This document shows, in pieces, positions 24,439-34,513 of a stretch of DNA of 64,000 bases. The notes under the pieces were generated by a model. It made no database searches. It was not told the DNA's origin and worked only from the letters and a program-made list of their open reading frames with translations. Both the position numbers and the translations under genes were made by a program. Each line of letters starts with the position of its first letter. The stretch's first letter is position 1. The stretch covers positions 55,355,318 through 55,419,317 of the forward strand of contig NW_026262593.1 in assembly GCF_021869535.1 (NCBI RefSeq), in the 5' to 3' direction. Source of the DNA: Mytilus californianus. Lineage: Eukaryota > Mollusca > Bivalvia > Mytilida > Mytilidae.

Positions 24439-25655
24439 TGTAACGCCTCTGGTATAGCACTACGAAGCTTAATATTTGTGTGTGTGTGTATTTAATTATT
24501 TTACACGATATAAAAATCAACCTTGGTAGCAGGCTTTTAGTAACTTTCACTGGTAATTGTGAAACTGCAATGGTAACTTGCAAAACTTGGTAGCTGGACT
24601 GAGCAGTCTAAGACACTGGTTTCTTATTCTTAATAAGATAAAATATAACAAAAACAGTTATAAGTTTAACAATGACTATTTAATCAGTCATAATTCAATA
24701 TATATATGTTATAAATAAATAACCCCAGAGCGAAAAAAGTACAGAGACCCTCCTTGGACGTTATTCGTCGTGCGTAAACATGGGAAAAGTTGTAGTATTA
24801 TAGTAAATAATCTAGGTCACTTGGTCAGGTCATAAATATATATATATAATCGGGGTAAACATTAACCTGGTAATGGTTAGAAGATGATGGTTCACAAGTG
24901 GTTCGCTGTGGTAAATATGGTATATGGAACAAAAATGGTCAAGGTTCCGTGAGCTGTGAACTAACTAGAATCGTCTGCTACAACCGTTTATATAGTACCG
25001 GAAGTCCGCGGACACAGAAAGTGTGTCCGTTACTATAGGGATAAGTGTGTCCGGTGAAATAACGTAGTGATTGGTTATTAAATCACATATACATAGTAAA
25101 GGGTTCTGGAAACTGAGCCATCTCTGTCAATTCCGATTGGTCTTTAAAACCGGAAGTTCCCACGGCAATAATATAGAAGATGGCGCAAAAACAAATAGGA
25201 ATGTACAAATGTCGAGGGAAAAAGGGAGATATGGGCTTATCAAAGATAACCCTTAGTGGGTAACGTACCCTGGTTACAATATAGACACTTAACGTGATCG
25301 AATAAAACAGGTGATCAAAATGGGACAAGCGATATACAGGTCAAACTAAAGTTGGGAACATGTCAAGGTACCCCCCCTGGTCAAACAGTGAGAACGAACC
25401 CTGTCCTAACTATATTTCCCATAAACAATAATATAATACATACAATACAATATAATACGGCCGCGATACCTGAAATATAAAGTGTTCATCTCCATAGTCC
25501 TTCAGTTCATAATATATAAACAACAGTGCAGCTCCGAGTAGCGAACACGAAAATGAAAGTGAAAGTAAAAATGAAATCTCTGAGCAACACAAGAAAAGAA
25601 TAAAACATGATACATATAAACATATCATCCTTATCTCCTACCCTTAGGCATAACA
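24439..25655 (-). repeat. 5' LTR of the Ty3/Gypsy element
   Basis: On the - strand it begins TGTTATGCC and ends GGCGTTACA (TG...CA). It is 1217 bp and nearly identical to 15979-17191. Short open frames within it are not genes. Confidence 0.95.
24987..24994 (-). promoter_or_regulatory. Possible TATA box in the 5' LTR
   Basis: On the - strand this reads TATATAAA, about 660 bp into the LTR, inside a GC-richer context ('ccggtac' upstream). The same motif is kept in the other LTR at 16524-16531. This is inference from sequence only. Confidence 0.35.
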
Positions 25656-27179
25656 ATATGGCCATGCTCCTCAGTCATGGTCTATTGACGTTGAATGTTT
25701 TGCATAGTTTACATGTTAAAGTTTGTGATTAGATCAGTTAAAGAAAACCACTAATGTTAAATCAATGATATTTGGTATGCAGATATAATTGCATTTGCAA
25801 GTCTCTTTCCCATGAAGATTATATGAGCCAATATCACCCCCCCCCCAAACCCCCCCCCCCCCCCTCCTCAGCATGGTTCATTTACTTCGAAACTTTTACA
25901 CAGTTAACAAGTTAAAGTTTGTGTATAGGTTTGTTTAAAGGGATCGACTTATAAGGCAATGGAATTTGGTATGTAGTTTTATAAGCATTGACATTTCTCA
26001 TTTCCATGAACGTTATTTGGTTGCCTTCAGTCATGGTTCATTGACGTTGAATGTTTTGCATAGTTTACATGTTTTATCATTGCCATTTTATTTCATTATA
26101 CCACCAAAATTACATAACTCGAGACATATCTCTGTGTCAACAGTTTATTAGATATTTTCTTAGTAAACATAAAAATTTACCACCAAAATGTACAACATCT
26201 ACTACAAAACAGAATGTCACTATGTGTTCTTGGAACCCATGTGCTACTGCCTGTATGATAAGGAAAAGCGTTGTGATTTTTTTTATATTTAAAAAGCAAA
26301 CATATATGTATATATTTATCGCCTGGTTTTTGGATTAAAAACTGTTCTGTATCCCAGTTGAAACGATACCAACTGCTGCAATCTGCTAATAATTTTGCAA
26401 CTTCGTCTTTGTAAATTAGCATCCACAAGTTGATGTATTTGCCAAAAGAGACATACCGCGTGATTACTGAACAGCAAATATCAAATTTGAACTCAATCAT
26501 TTATCCCTAAAAATATTCCACACTTACATAGAGGGAAATAATATCATATGTTATTTTATATTTATTTTCATTTCATTTGCTAGAATCTTTTTTTTTTTTA
26601 ATTTATAATCAGAAGCGCCCTCGTGGCGAACTTTCAAAACACTGAATAGTTCCCCTTTCTCAATTGTTTGTAATTATGTGCCACAAGATTTCCCCTGTTT
26701 ATCCCCTAGCTGATACAACATGTACAACATTCCCGGGCTTTCATTTCCTATCATGATTTACTTGATGAAAAGTTGCTACTTATAATATTATATCTTATAA
26801 ACATACGATAAAAATGTCAGTGAGTATCACGGCCATTTCTGGATTACGTTTTATCAATTAATTTTAAGATCAATAAACTCTGGCAAAGAAATAACACATT
26901 TAAGAGCATGAGGGCCTTAATGGTCTTTTAAAAGAAATAGAAAAAACTGTATTCAAAGTCCATGAACTTAGGGATTTGGAAGAGCCTGTAATGCTAATGC
27001 TACGAGAAAAGATTTTTTCTCTCACAGAAACTTATAATTTATGGATGAGGTTATATCAGTAACCCAGATATTCAGCAGTATTTATGAAATACTGGTTATC
27101 CTTTCTTGGAAGACTAAACTTTTAAAACTGAAAAGAAATGTATTTTGAGATAACGGTTGTTAAATATGATATGGTACTG

Positions 27180-27490
27180 TATATAGATGTAAGAAAATGT
27201 GGTATGAGTGCCAATGAGACAACTCTCCACCCAAGTCACAATTTGTAAAAGTAAACCGTTATAGTTCAAAGTACGGCCATCAACACGGAGCCTTGGCTTA
27301 CACCGAACAGCAAGCTATAAAGGGCCCCAAAAATCACTAGTGTAAAACCATTCAAACAGAAAAACCAACGGTCTAACATATACAAAAATCGAGAAACGAG
27401 AAACACTTATGAACCACATCAACAAACGACAACCACTGAACATCAGGTTTCTGGCATAGGACAGGTGCAAACAAATGCAGCGGGTTTCAA
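27180..27490 (-). repeat. Penelope-type tail repeat, reverse orientation (subfamily shared with 30640-30780)
   Basis: The sequence 'gtggtatgagtgccaatgag', 'agtacggccatcaacacgga' and 'caacgacaaccactgaacat' is the reverse complement of the tail type at 30.65-30.78 kb. It is a dispersed, non-coding repeat. Confidence 0.65.
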
Positions 27491-27529
27491 CGTTTTATAC
27501 TTTTATGTTGATGTTTTGGCCAAATACAA

Positions 27530-27960
27530 GTTGATTTTGAACAGGCATATAAATAAAGGCAACAGTAGTATACCGCTGTTAAAAAGTCATAAATCGATTG
27601 AGAGAAAACAAATCCGGATTACAAACTAAAAACTAAAAACCGAGGGAAACACATCAACTATAAGAGGAAAACAAAGGAACAGAAACACTAAAGTGCAACA
27701 AAAACAAACGCCAACATACATAGAAACGAACTATTTGATAACAATTGCCATATTCCTGACTTGGTACAGGACATTTTAAGAAATAAATGGTGGGTTGAAC
27801 CTGGTTTTATGGCCAGCCAAACCTTCCGCTAATATGGCAATGTTAAAAAATATCGATAAAAAGACAACACTAAGTGACAGAAATACAGCACAAACACATG
27901 CAAGAACACTCAGCACAGAGAAACGCACAAATAAATGATATAAAAGTAGTTATAACATGT
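27530..27960 (-). repeat. Dispersed mussel repeat (tail of the second Penelope-like family)
   Basis: The sequence 'caacagtagtataccgctgtt', 'aaaccgagggaaacacatca' and 'ttcctgacttggtacaggac' recurs in part at 28.49 kb, 46.02-46.26 kb, 55.08-55.20 kb and (opposite strand) 47.6-47.9 kb. It is non-coding. Confidence 0.6.
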
Positions 27961-28674
27961 AAACCGCAGAATAACAACGAACATCTTCCATTAACGACAG
28001 ACAGCACAGGAGATCACAAACAGTGACGTACTTTTGTAAAGAATATATAATCTTGAAATTCATACAATTATTTTCACAATACTAGTCCAAACAATTATCA
28101 TGATAATGACGGTATTGACAGGCTATTTTAAATAAATGCTGTGACGACGTCATAATTATTTGGACTAACACAATACTTTATCCATGGACAATGCAAATTA
28201 ACTCGACTATACTGACAAATAAGACATATGTGAAATGTACCGAAAGTACAGAATTTTAACCACAAACGATAAGACATAACACACTATCGAACCGAAACCA
28301 CAGCAGAAACATAAATAAATACATGAATGTTGGATGTATAAAATACCGAGACACGTCGTATAGCAATGCAAATTCACACTCGGCAAAACAGTCATATTCG
28401 GGAATAGGTCACATTCGATACTTAGCAAACAGACGACATAGATGTTAAACTGCAATCTAAGACGTGTTCTGTTATGTTCTATAGCTATAAATAAAGGCAA
28501 TAGTAGTACCGCTGTTCAATAGTCATAAATCAGATAACCTATGTAGAACATAAGAAAACAGCTAAGCAGCGATTGAACAGTATTAGATTAGCAGCGAACA
28601 AAATGTGACCAGTACAGAATTTATTACCAGGAAAATACCTGAAAAATAATGTAAACTCTGAACAAGACGTTTTA

Positions 28675-29340
28675 GCTCACCCGCCTCAAAGGGTCTAATT
28701 GAGCTTTACTCGTCACTTGGCGTCGTCGTCCGTTAATTTTTTAGAAAAATCTTCTCCTCTGCAACTACTTGGACATATTTAACCAAAGTTGACCACAATC
28801 ATCATTGAGGTAACTAGTTTTAAAAATGTGTCCGATGACCCCGCCTGCCAACGAATATGGCCGACAAAAGGTAAATGCAAGTTTTGTATTTATTCAAGAA
28901 CTGCTATTGATAGAAAAAACCTGACAGGAACAGAAATGTCCGTTTACATCAAAACTGTCTGATGATTTTTTTAAGTGATTTATTGCCCTTAAATGACTAA
29001 TTTTACAATTTTTATTCTTTTCTGCATATTACGTATATATTGAAGACTATAATAGGTAGAGAGAAACTTTAAGTAGCAAATAAGATCTACAAATAAGTCA
29101 AATATTGCTGAAATCGTCAGACGAATCCTTATTAGAGTTATTGGCCTTTAATGGCGACTATAATAGGTAGATTATTGTTTTAACAGAAGCCATATGTCTG
29201 TTTTTCAGATACTCAAAACAATTGCTTCCCTATAGTTGGTGTAAGGAATGATTGGATGATATACATGTCAGTCTGGCAGGGTTCATCAGACCCTGACCTC
29301 GTTTACATGGATCATTGATAAAAATAAGTTTATGCGATAC
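28675..29340 (+). repeat. Mollusc-wide repeat fragments
   Basis: 28.68-29.17 kb carries 'cacttggcgtcgtcgtccg', 'aaaatcttctcctctgcaac', 'accacaatcatcattga' and 'gaccccgcctgccaac'. A second, more degraded copy lies at 33.59-34.15 kb. 29.23-29.34 kb holds another known type ('gtcagtctggcagggttcat'). I recognise these from mussel DNA. Non-coding. Confidence 0.6.
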
Positions 29341-30640
29341 TTGTAATAAGACCTTTTTCGTTAAGATTTTCAACATAAACTCATTCATAATCAGTAAAAC
29401 AGAGAGCCATTTCAGCATGAACACTCTTGTCAGGTTAGAAAATGCTCAGATCAAAATGACCATTTTAAGAGTGAAATTTATTTACTGGTGTTTTATATGT
29501 TTTATATTTAACTCTGGATATCCGCATTAAATAATACCACATTATGTGCTTGCACCAAGGTATGCATCATACTCAAAGTGGTGTTCTTTCTTGTTTATCA
29601 CAGCAATCAAAATTGGTTTCGATTACTGTGGACCAACACTGTTTGTCAGAATTTAACTCAAACTATGATATTCCTACTGTCCTTGATAACCAAACGTTAT
29701 GACGACCTCAATTGTCTGTTTGGGACTTCTCTCTTAGACTTATGCTACATATTGATACGGTTACATATATTTAGTCTGTGAGTTCAGGTTTAATTTTTAA
29801 TCAATATAGCTGACTATGAAATATGGATATGCCAATAAGGTTTGATTTTTTGTTGATTTAATGACATGGTTTCTTTGTTTATCATTGCTTCCTAGCTGAT
29901 ATTAAATAAAATTTTCATTTCCGTTTGTATTGTTAAGATAGAAGTTCTTGATTAGGAGAAGTAGAAATATAATAAAAATTACACCTTCAAAAGGATCTAT
30001 TGAATTATTTGCCTGCAATAATTTTCTGTTTTGTTTTAACAGTATACGATAAGGTAAAAGATACTCAATATGACGTGACTTAACTCAAAACTTTGTGATT
30101 TCTGGTTCACAAGTTTTGTTGGGTGTTTCAACTGTAAAATTAACGAAGATACTACCGGAGGACCACAAAAAAATAAAAATAAAGAAGAGCATACAACACA
30201 ATATTCGAAAGAAAAAAATAATTAAACACAATAATTCGAACTTAAATCAGAGCATCCCGAACAAAATGTTGTCAGTGTGAACTCTTATCTCAAGTGAACT
30301 TGAATTTAACACTACTACAAAAAAAAACCCAAACGATCCTCTTGATATTTCATAGTGTGAGTTTTAAGATGATGTAGTTTCTGAATGTTGGGTAGTTGAA
30401 TATGAATTTTGAAAGCGTAATATCATAAATATTTGACTGAGATATTTTTAGGAGCAATTATTTGTTCAATTATTTTTGAATAAACAAGCACCTTCAACAA
30501 AGGAAGCACCCCCCTTATCTGGAGATAGAACAATACAATGCCAAAAATGTAATTGATCATAGCCTTTTTTAATTCTGTCATATCTCCAATTCTGTATGCT
30601 TGCTTTGTGGAGCATTTCGAATTGATTGTTCAAATCATGC
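29340..30640. other. AT-rich stretch, nothing recognised
   Basis: Only short chance open frames on the + strand are present. No motif, RNA gene or repeat family was identified with confidence. Confidence 0.45.
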
Positions 30641-30785
30641 AAAAAATGTAAGCATAGCTTGCTGTTCGGTGTGATCCAAGGCTCCGAGTTGAAGGCCGTA
30701 CTTTGATCTATAATTGTTTACTTTTCACACATGGATGGAGAGTTGTCTCATTGGCACTCATACCACATAGCCTTATTTCTATATA
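30640..30785 (+). repeat. Penelope-type tail fragment, + orientation
   Basis: The sequence 'cttgctgttcggtgtgatcc', 'gttgaaggccgtactttgat' and 'gagttgtctcattggcactc' ends at the 'ataccacat' terminus common to this tail family. Confidence 0.65.
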
Positions 30786-30829
30786 GAGTCATATAGTAAA
30801 TAATCATGTCACTACCACAGCTCAGCTTA

Positions 30830-31850
30830 AGGCCTCCTCTGAACATTTGAAGGTCCCAACTATGTATTGGTTACCTAAACTACAAAACAAACCCCGTAAC
30901 ATATCATTTCATCTCGGCCTCTAGTAAGTGTTCCTCTACTAATCTTTCAGTGCTTTTAACGAGTTTCTTAACTACTATCAAAGGTCTTATCGTTAATTTT
31001 TGTAATATAACATATGGAAACAGTCTAATTAACAATTTTTGGAGTGTAAAAATTTTTTTGGGATGTTTTAGAAAAATGAATTTTTATGATCCTTTTGATT
31101 CGGTTGACAGTTTTGACTTTTCCACTCTTTATACTACACTTCCACACAATCTTATTAAACAAAAGTTTTCCTATCTAATTAAATGGTCGTATGATAAATG
31201 TGGTTTCAAATTTATTTGCTGCAACTCATATAATGCCTTTATTCTCTAATGAGAAGGTGAATATGTTAGATATACTTACTGGAGGTATGATGTGACGATA
31301 AATTTTCTCCTTTACAACATTTATGTACGTTTCGGCAACTTGTTATCTTGATGATATTTTTCCGTAAAATAATCAAGAATTCTCTAAATATACTGCTGAA
31401 ATTTACCCAAAGGAACTAACTTTAAATAAATCAAATATAAACAGCAATAACTGTCCTTTCCTAGAATTAGATATTTCAGTATTACACCAGAAACTCTACA
31501 CAAAAATTTACGACAAAAGGGATGAATTTTCTTTCCCTATTGTTAAATTTCCCTTTTTGGACGGTGATATTCCTTTGGTACCGACTTACGGTGTTTATAT
31601 ATCCCATCTCGTTCGCTATGCTCGTGTCTGTAGTGACGTTTTGGAATTCAGTGAGCGTAATCTATGTATTACTAGTTAATTATTAAGTCAGGGATTTGGT
31701 AACCACAAATTAATTAAAACGTTTACAAAATTCTTCCATAAATACAAAGATTTGGTCTACAAGTTTGACTGTACCTGTAAAAAACTGATTTCAAACGGTA
31801 TAGCACATCATAAATTTTATGGTGATGTTGTAAACCGAGCCCGGAAATAG
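30830..31850 (+). pseudogene. Penelope-like reverse transcriptase, family 1, degenerate
   Basis: In several frames one can read pieces of an RT: a stretch with MYWLPKL about 30859-30879, FDFSTLYTTLPHNLIK about 31105-31152, and YLDD at 31344-31355. A C-terminal stretch with FLELDISV and IYDKRDEFSFP follows, then VYISHLVRYARVC, ending in TAG at 31848-31850. In-frame stops occur (for example just after YLDD and near 31678), and the segment between the first part and YLDD is shortened. The FLDL-type motif after the catalytic YxDD is typical of Penelope-like elements. Assignment is by motif recall, with a second copy at 56.69-56.9 kb. No GIY-YIG endonuclease was recognised. Non-functional. Confidence 0.75.
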
Positions 31851-32650
31851 AGATACGATCCGGGTAAACTTATCAATCCACTAAATAAATTTGTTCTAAA
31901 AGGTTACCTATTCAACACTGTAATTAAATCTTTAATTATTGTTTATATTGGTATAAATATTGATTTTTGTTATCAGTAAATTAAAACCATACTAAATATT
32001 ACATATATTGACTTTCACTGTACTATAATCTGTCGATACCTATAGTTTGGCATTGCACAAGGTCATATTTTTTTCTCTAACTGTTAATGACGTCTTTACA
32101 CTTAATCCATTGGATGTTGAATGTGTACTGATTGATATTGTAGTCTTAGATACATGATTTTTTTTTTATTAATTGTTATTGGCTTTGAACTTGCTGTGAG
32201 TAACTGAGAGTACTCTCAGATCTGTACTTAGTGTTTTTTTTTGTGGGGATGTATAAGTACCAGTCCACGTCCACTCTGTGTTTTTTGTTTGATGTATTTC
32301 TATTTGTATCCATCTGATGAGTTAAGCCTTTTTCAACTGATTTTTATATATTGTACTTATGTTGTACTGTTACAACACTGTCCCAGGTTAGGTGAGGGTC
32401 GAGCGCTCACAAATATGCTCAACCCCGCCACATTTTTTATGTGCCTGTCCCAAGTCAGGAGCCTGTAGTTCAGTGGTTGTCGTTAGTTCATGTCTGTCAT
32501 ATTTATTTCTCGTTAATTGTTTTGTTATGAATTAGGCCGTTAGTTTCCTCAATTGAATTGTTTCATATTTTTCATGTCGTGGCTTTTTATAGCTGACTAT
32601 ACAGTATGGGGTTTTTCTCATTGTTGAAGGCGATACAACATTATCGTTAT
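31851..32650 (+). repeat. 3' tail of the family 1 Penelope-like element
   Basis: This aligns with 57.06-57.81 kb throughout ('aatctgtcgatacct', 'gagtactctcagatctgtac', 'catctgatgagttaagc', 'ttatgttgtactgtt', 'gtatgtgcctgtcccaagtc'-type). It shows that the tail repeats scattered through the window belong to this element. Confidence 0.75.
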
Positions 32651-33239
32651 TTCCTTAAGGTTTCCATATCACGCTACTCAAGTGATATAGAATTTTCTTA
32701 GTCGAGCGGAAAGAGAATGTATGACGTCATAAGCCTACGTCCTTGACATTACCTAGGAAAATAACTATCAACAGATTATCAATGGTCTTTCAAACTCGAG
32801 GATGTTTCCCGCCTACATCTCACTCAGGACTGTCGCCCTTCGATGAGATTTCTGTCGAGAAACTCCTTCTTGTTCGAAGAACCATTTATAATACAAAAAT
32901 ATTTTTCTCTGAACTTTGAGTGTCCAAAAAGATGAATAAGCTATTATTATTCAATGGGAAGTGTGTGGAGATAGAACAGTATAGTTCTGACAAAAATACA
33001 AGGTAAATTCAAAAATGGGGAATGTCATAAATAAGACAACTTAAAGACCATTACATTCCTTCCAGTCAATCAACCCTGTCAATGTCATTTACGTTTCTCA
33101 TTGGACACGCTTTGCTTTTTTGTGACATTGTTTTAGTACAACACGCTCATGAACAGAAATATAATCGTACCTAAATAAAAGAACTTCTCATGAAAGGCTG
33201 TAAAACATAACTACTGTTCATTACTTAAATTAAAACCAA

Positions 33240-33600
33240 ATTTAAACAAACTTAGTGAGAGGGATGAGCGCTCACAAACATGTTTAACCCTGCCACATTC
33301 TTTATGTGCCTGTCCTTAGTCAGGAGCTTGTAGTTCAGTGGTTGTCGTTGGTTCATGTCTGTCATATTTGTTTTTCTTTAATTGTTATGTTATAAATTAT
33401 ACCGATAGTTTTCTCAATTGTATTGTTTCATATTTTTCATGTCGGGGCCTTTTACAGCCGACTATACAGTATGGGTTTTTCTCATTGTTTAAGGCCGTAC
33501 GGTTGCCTATGAGTGCTTACATCGACTTTGTTTAAACTTTGGTGGATAGTTGTCTCATTGGCAATCATACCTCATCTCCTTATTTGTATATGGACCACAA
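33240..33600 (+). repeat. Penelope-type tail fragment, + orientation
   Basis: The sequence 'cacattctttatgtgcctgt', 'gttcagtggttgtcgttggt', 'cgactatacagtatgggttt' and 'gttgtctcattggcaatcat' is a solo tail without RT. The stretch 32650-33240 before it holds nothing I recognise. Confidence 0.7.
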
Positions 33601-34150
33601 TCATCATTGGAATATCTAGTTTAAAAAATCAGTCGAATGACCCCGCCTACCAACTAACATGGCTGACATGGTTAAAAATAGAGCATATGCCCTGGGGTTT
33701 TGTAATTATCATGATAACCACTATAAATAGAGAAAATCGGTCTTGGACTAAATGTGAAAAATGATGAGATCCATTCTCTGTCCTTTTGCAACAAAACTGT
33801 CAGACGACTTTTTGTTGGAATTATTGACCTTAAATGAAGAATTTTACCAATATTTATTTTTCATTTTGTGCGTATAATCTTGAAAATTATAACAGATAGA
33901 CTAGACATACACTTTATATAGCAAAACTGATAAGCAAGACAAATCTACATGTTTCATTGCCGATATCATTAGTCGGCTCCTTATTGGAGTACTTTACCTT
34001 TAATGAAGATTTTTACCATTTTTTTAGAGTTGTTGCATATTATCTTGAAAACTATCATAGATTGAAAGAAACTTTAAAGGCAGAAAGATGCCCAGTAAGA
34101 CAATATCTATAAATAAAGCAATTGACTTAATATATCTTTTCTGATTTTGG
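33590..34150 (+). repeat. Second, degraded copy of the 28.7-kb mollusc repeat
   Basis: It shares 'accacaatcatcattgga', 'gaccccgcctaccaac', 'aacaaaactgtcagacgac' and 'ttattgaccttaaatgaaga' with 28.79-29.0 kb. Non-coding. Confidence 0.55.
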
Positions 34151-34513
34151 TATACTACTTTCAGATTTATCAGATTGACATACTTTACAGCAGTAATTTT
34201 TTTGTAATTCAGTACATTTTAAGAGGATCTCACTATTTCCCGAACATTACAGTCTCATGAAAACGGAATGGCATACTACATGGCAACTTCATTAGAGGTC
34301 AACCATTTTGTTAATATTTTTATTTTGCTTAAAAATTACAACTAACAGTCACAAAGAATGTATTTTAAAAATGTTTTATTAGTTATAAACAGTATACAGG
34401 GAAAATAATAGATACTATACGAAATGTTGCTAAAATGACATTTGGTAACTGAACAAGCAGTTAATGTTATGAAGTCACAGTTTCACGTATTAAGCTTTTG
34501 GCATATATATTTG

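Larger units (their letters stand above)
15979..25655 (-). mobile_element. Full-length Ty3/Gypsy LTR retrotransposon (9.7 kb) with an additional zinc-finger ORF
   Basis: The element is transcribed right to left. It has LTRs at both ends (24439-25655 is the 5' LTR, 15979-17191 the 3' LTR), a 4-bp target duplication ATAT (15975-15978 and 25656-25659), a primer-binding site (24414-24436), and a polypurine tract (17192-17208). Coding order is gag, protease, RT, RNase H, integrase, then an extra C2H2 zinc-finger ORF. RT before integrase places it in Ty3/Gypsy (Metaviridae-type). Gag has two in-frame stops and a frame break, pol has three frame changes, and no env-like protein was seen. By eye the two LTRs differ at roughly 30-40 of about 1215 positions (near 3%), which suggests a fairly recent but not brand-new insertion. 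The copy is probably not autonomous as assembled. Confidence 0.95.
15460..26071 (+). repeat. Array of five units of about 165 bp, split by the LTR retrotransposon
   Basis: After a short head ('cttgcctcaacgaggttg' and a GGC-rich stretch), units begin at 15545, 15711, 15871, 25716 and 25912. Each has 'gtttgtgat(t/a)agg', 'aaccacta', 'tcaatgatatttggtatgca', 'atttccatggagattatt' and 'tcagtcatggtctattgac'. Unit 3 is cut at 15978 and resumes at 25660; joined without the insert it is 164 bp, the normal length. C-rich runs of 10 and more bases interrupt unit 4 (about 25840-25863). I recognise it as a mussel repeat. Confidence 0.85.
14690..27150. repeat. Segmental repeat copy 3 of 3, interrupted
   Basis: Its left part (14690-15450) and right part (26180-27150) are collinear with 10.7-12.3 kb and partly with 6.3-7.6 kb. 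Between them lie a 165-bp tandem array and, inside that, the LTR retrotransposon. Non-coding. Confidence 0.6.
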
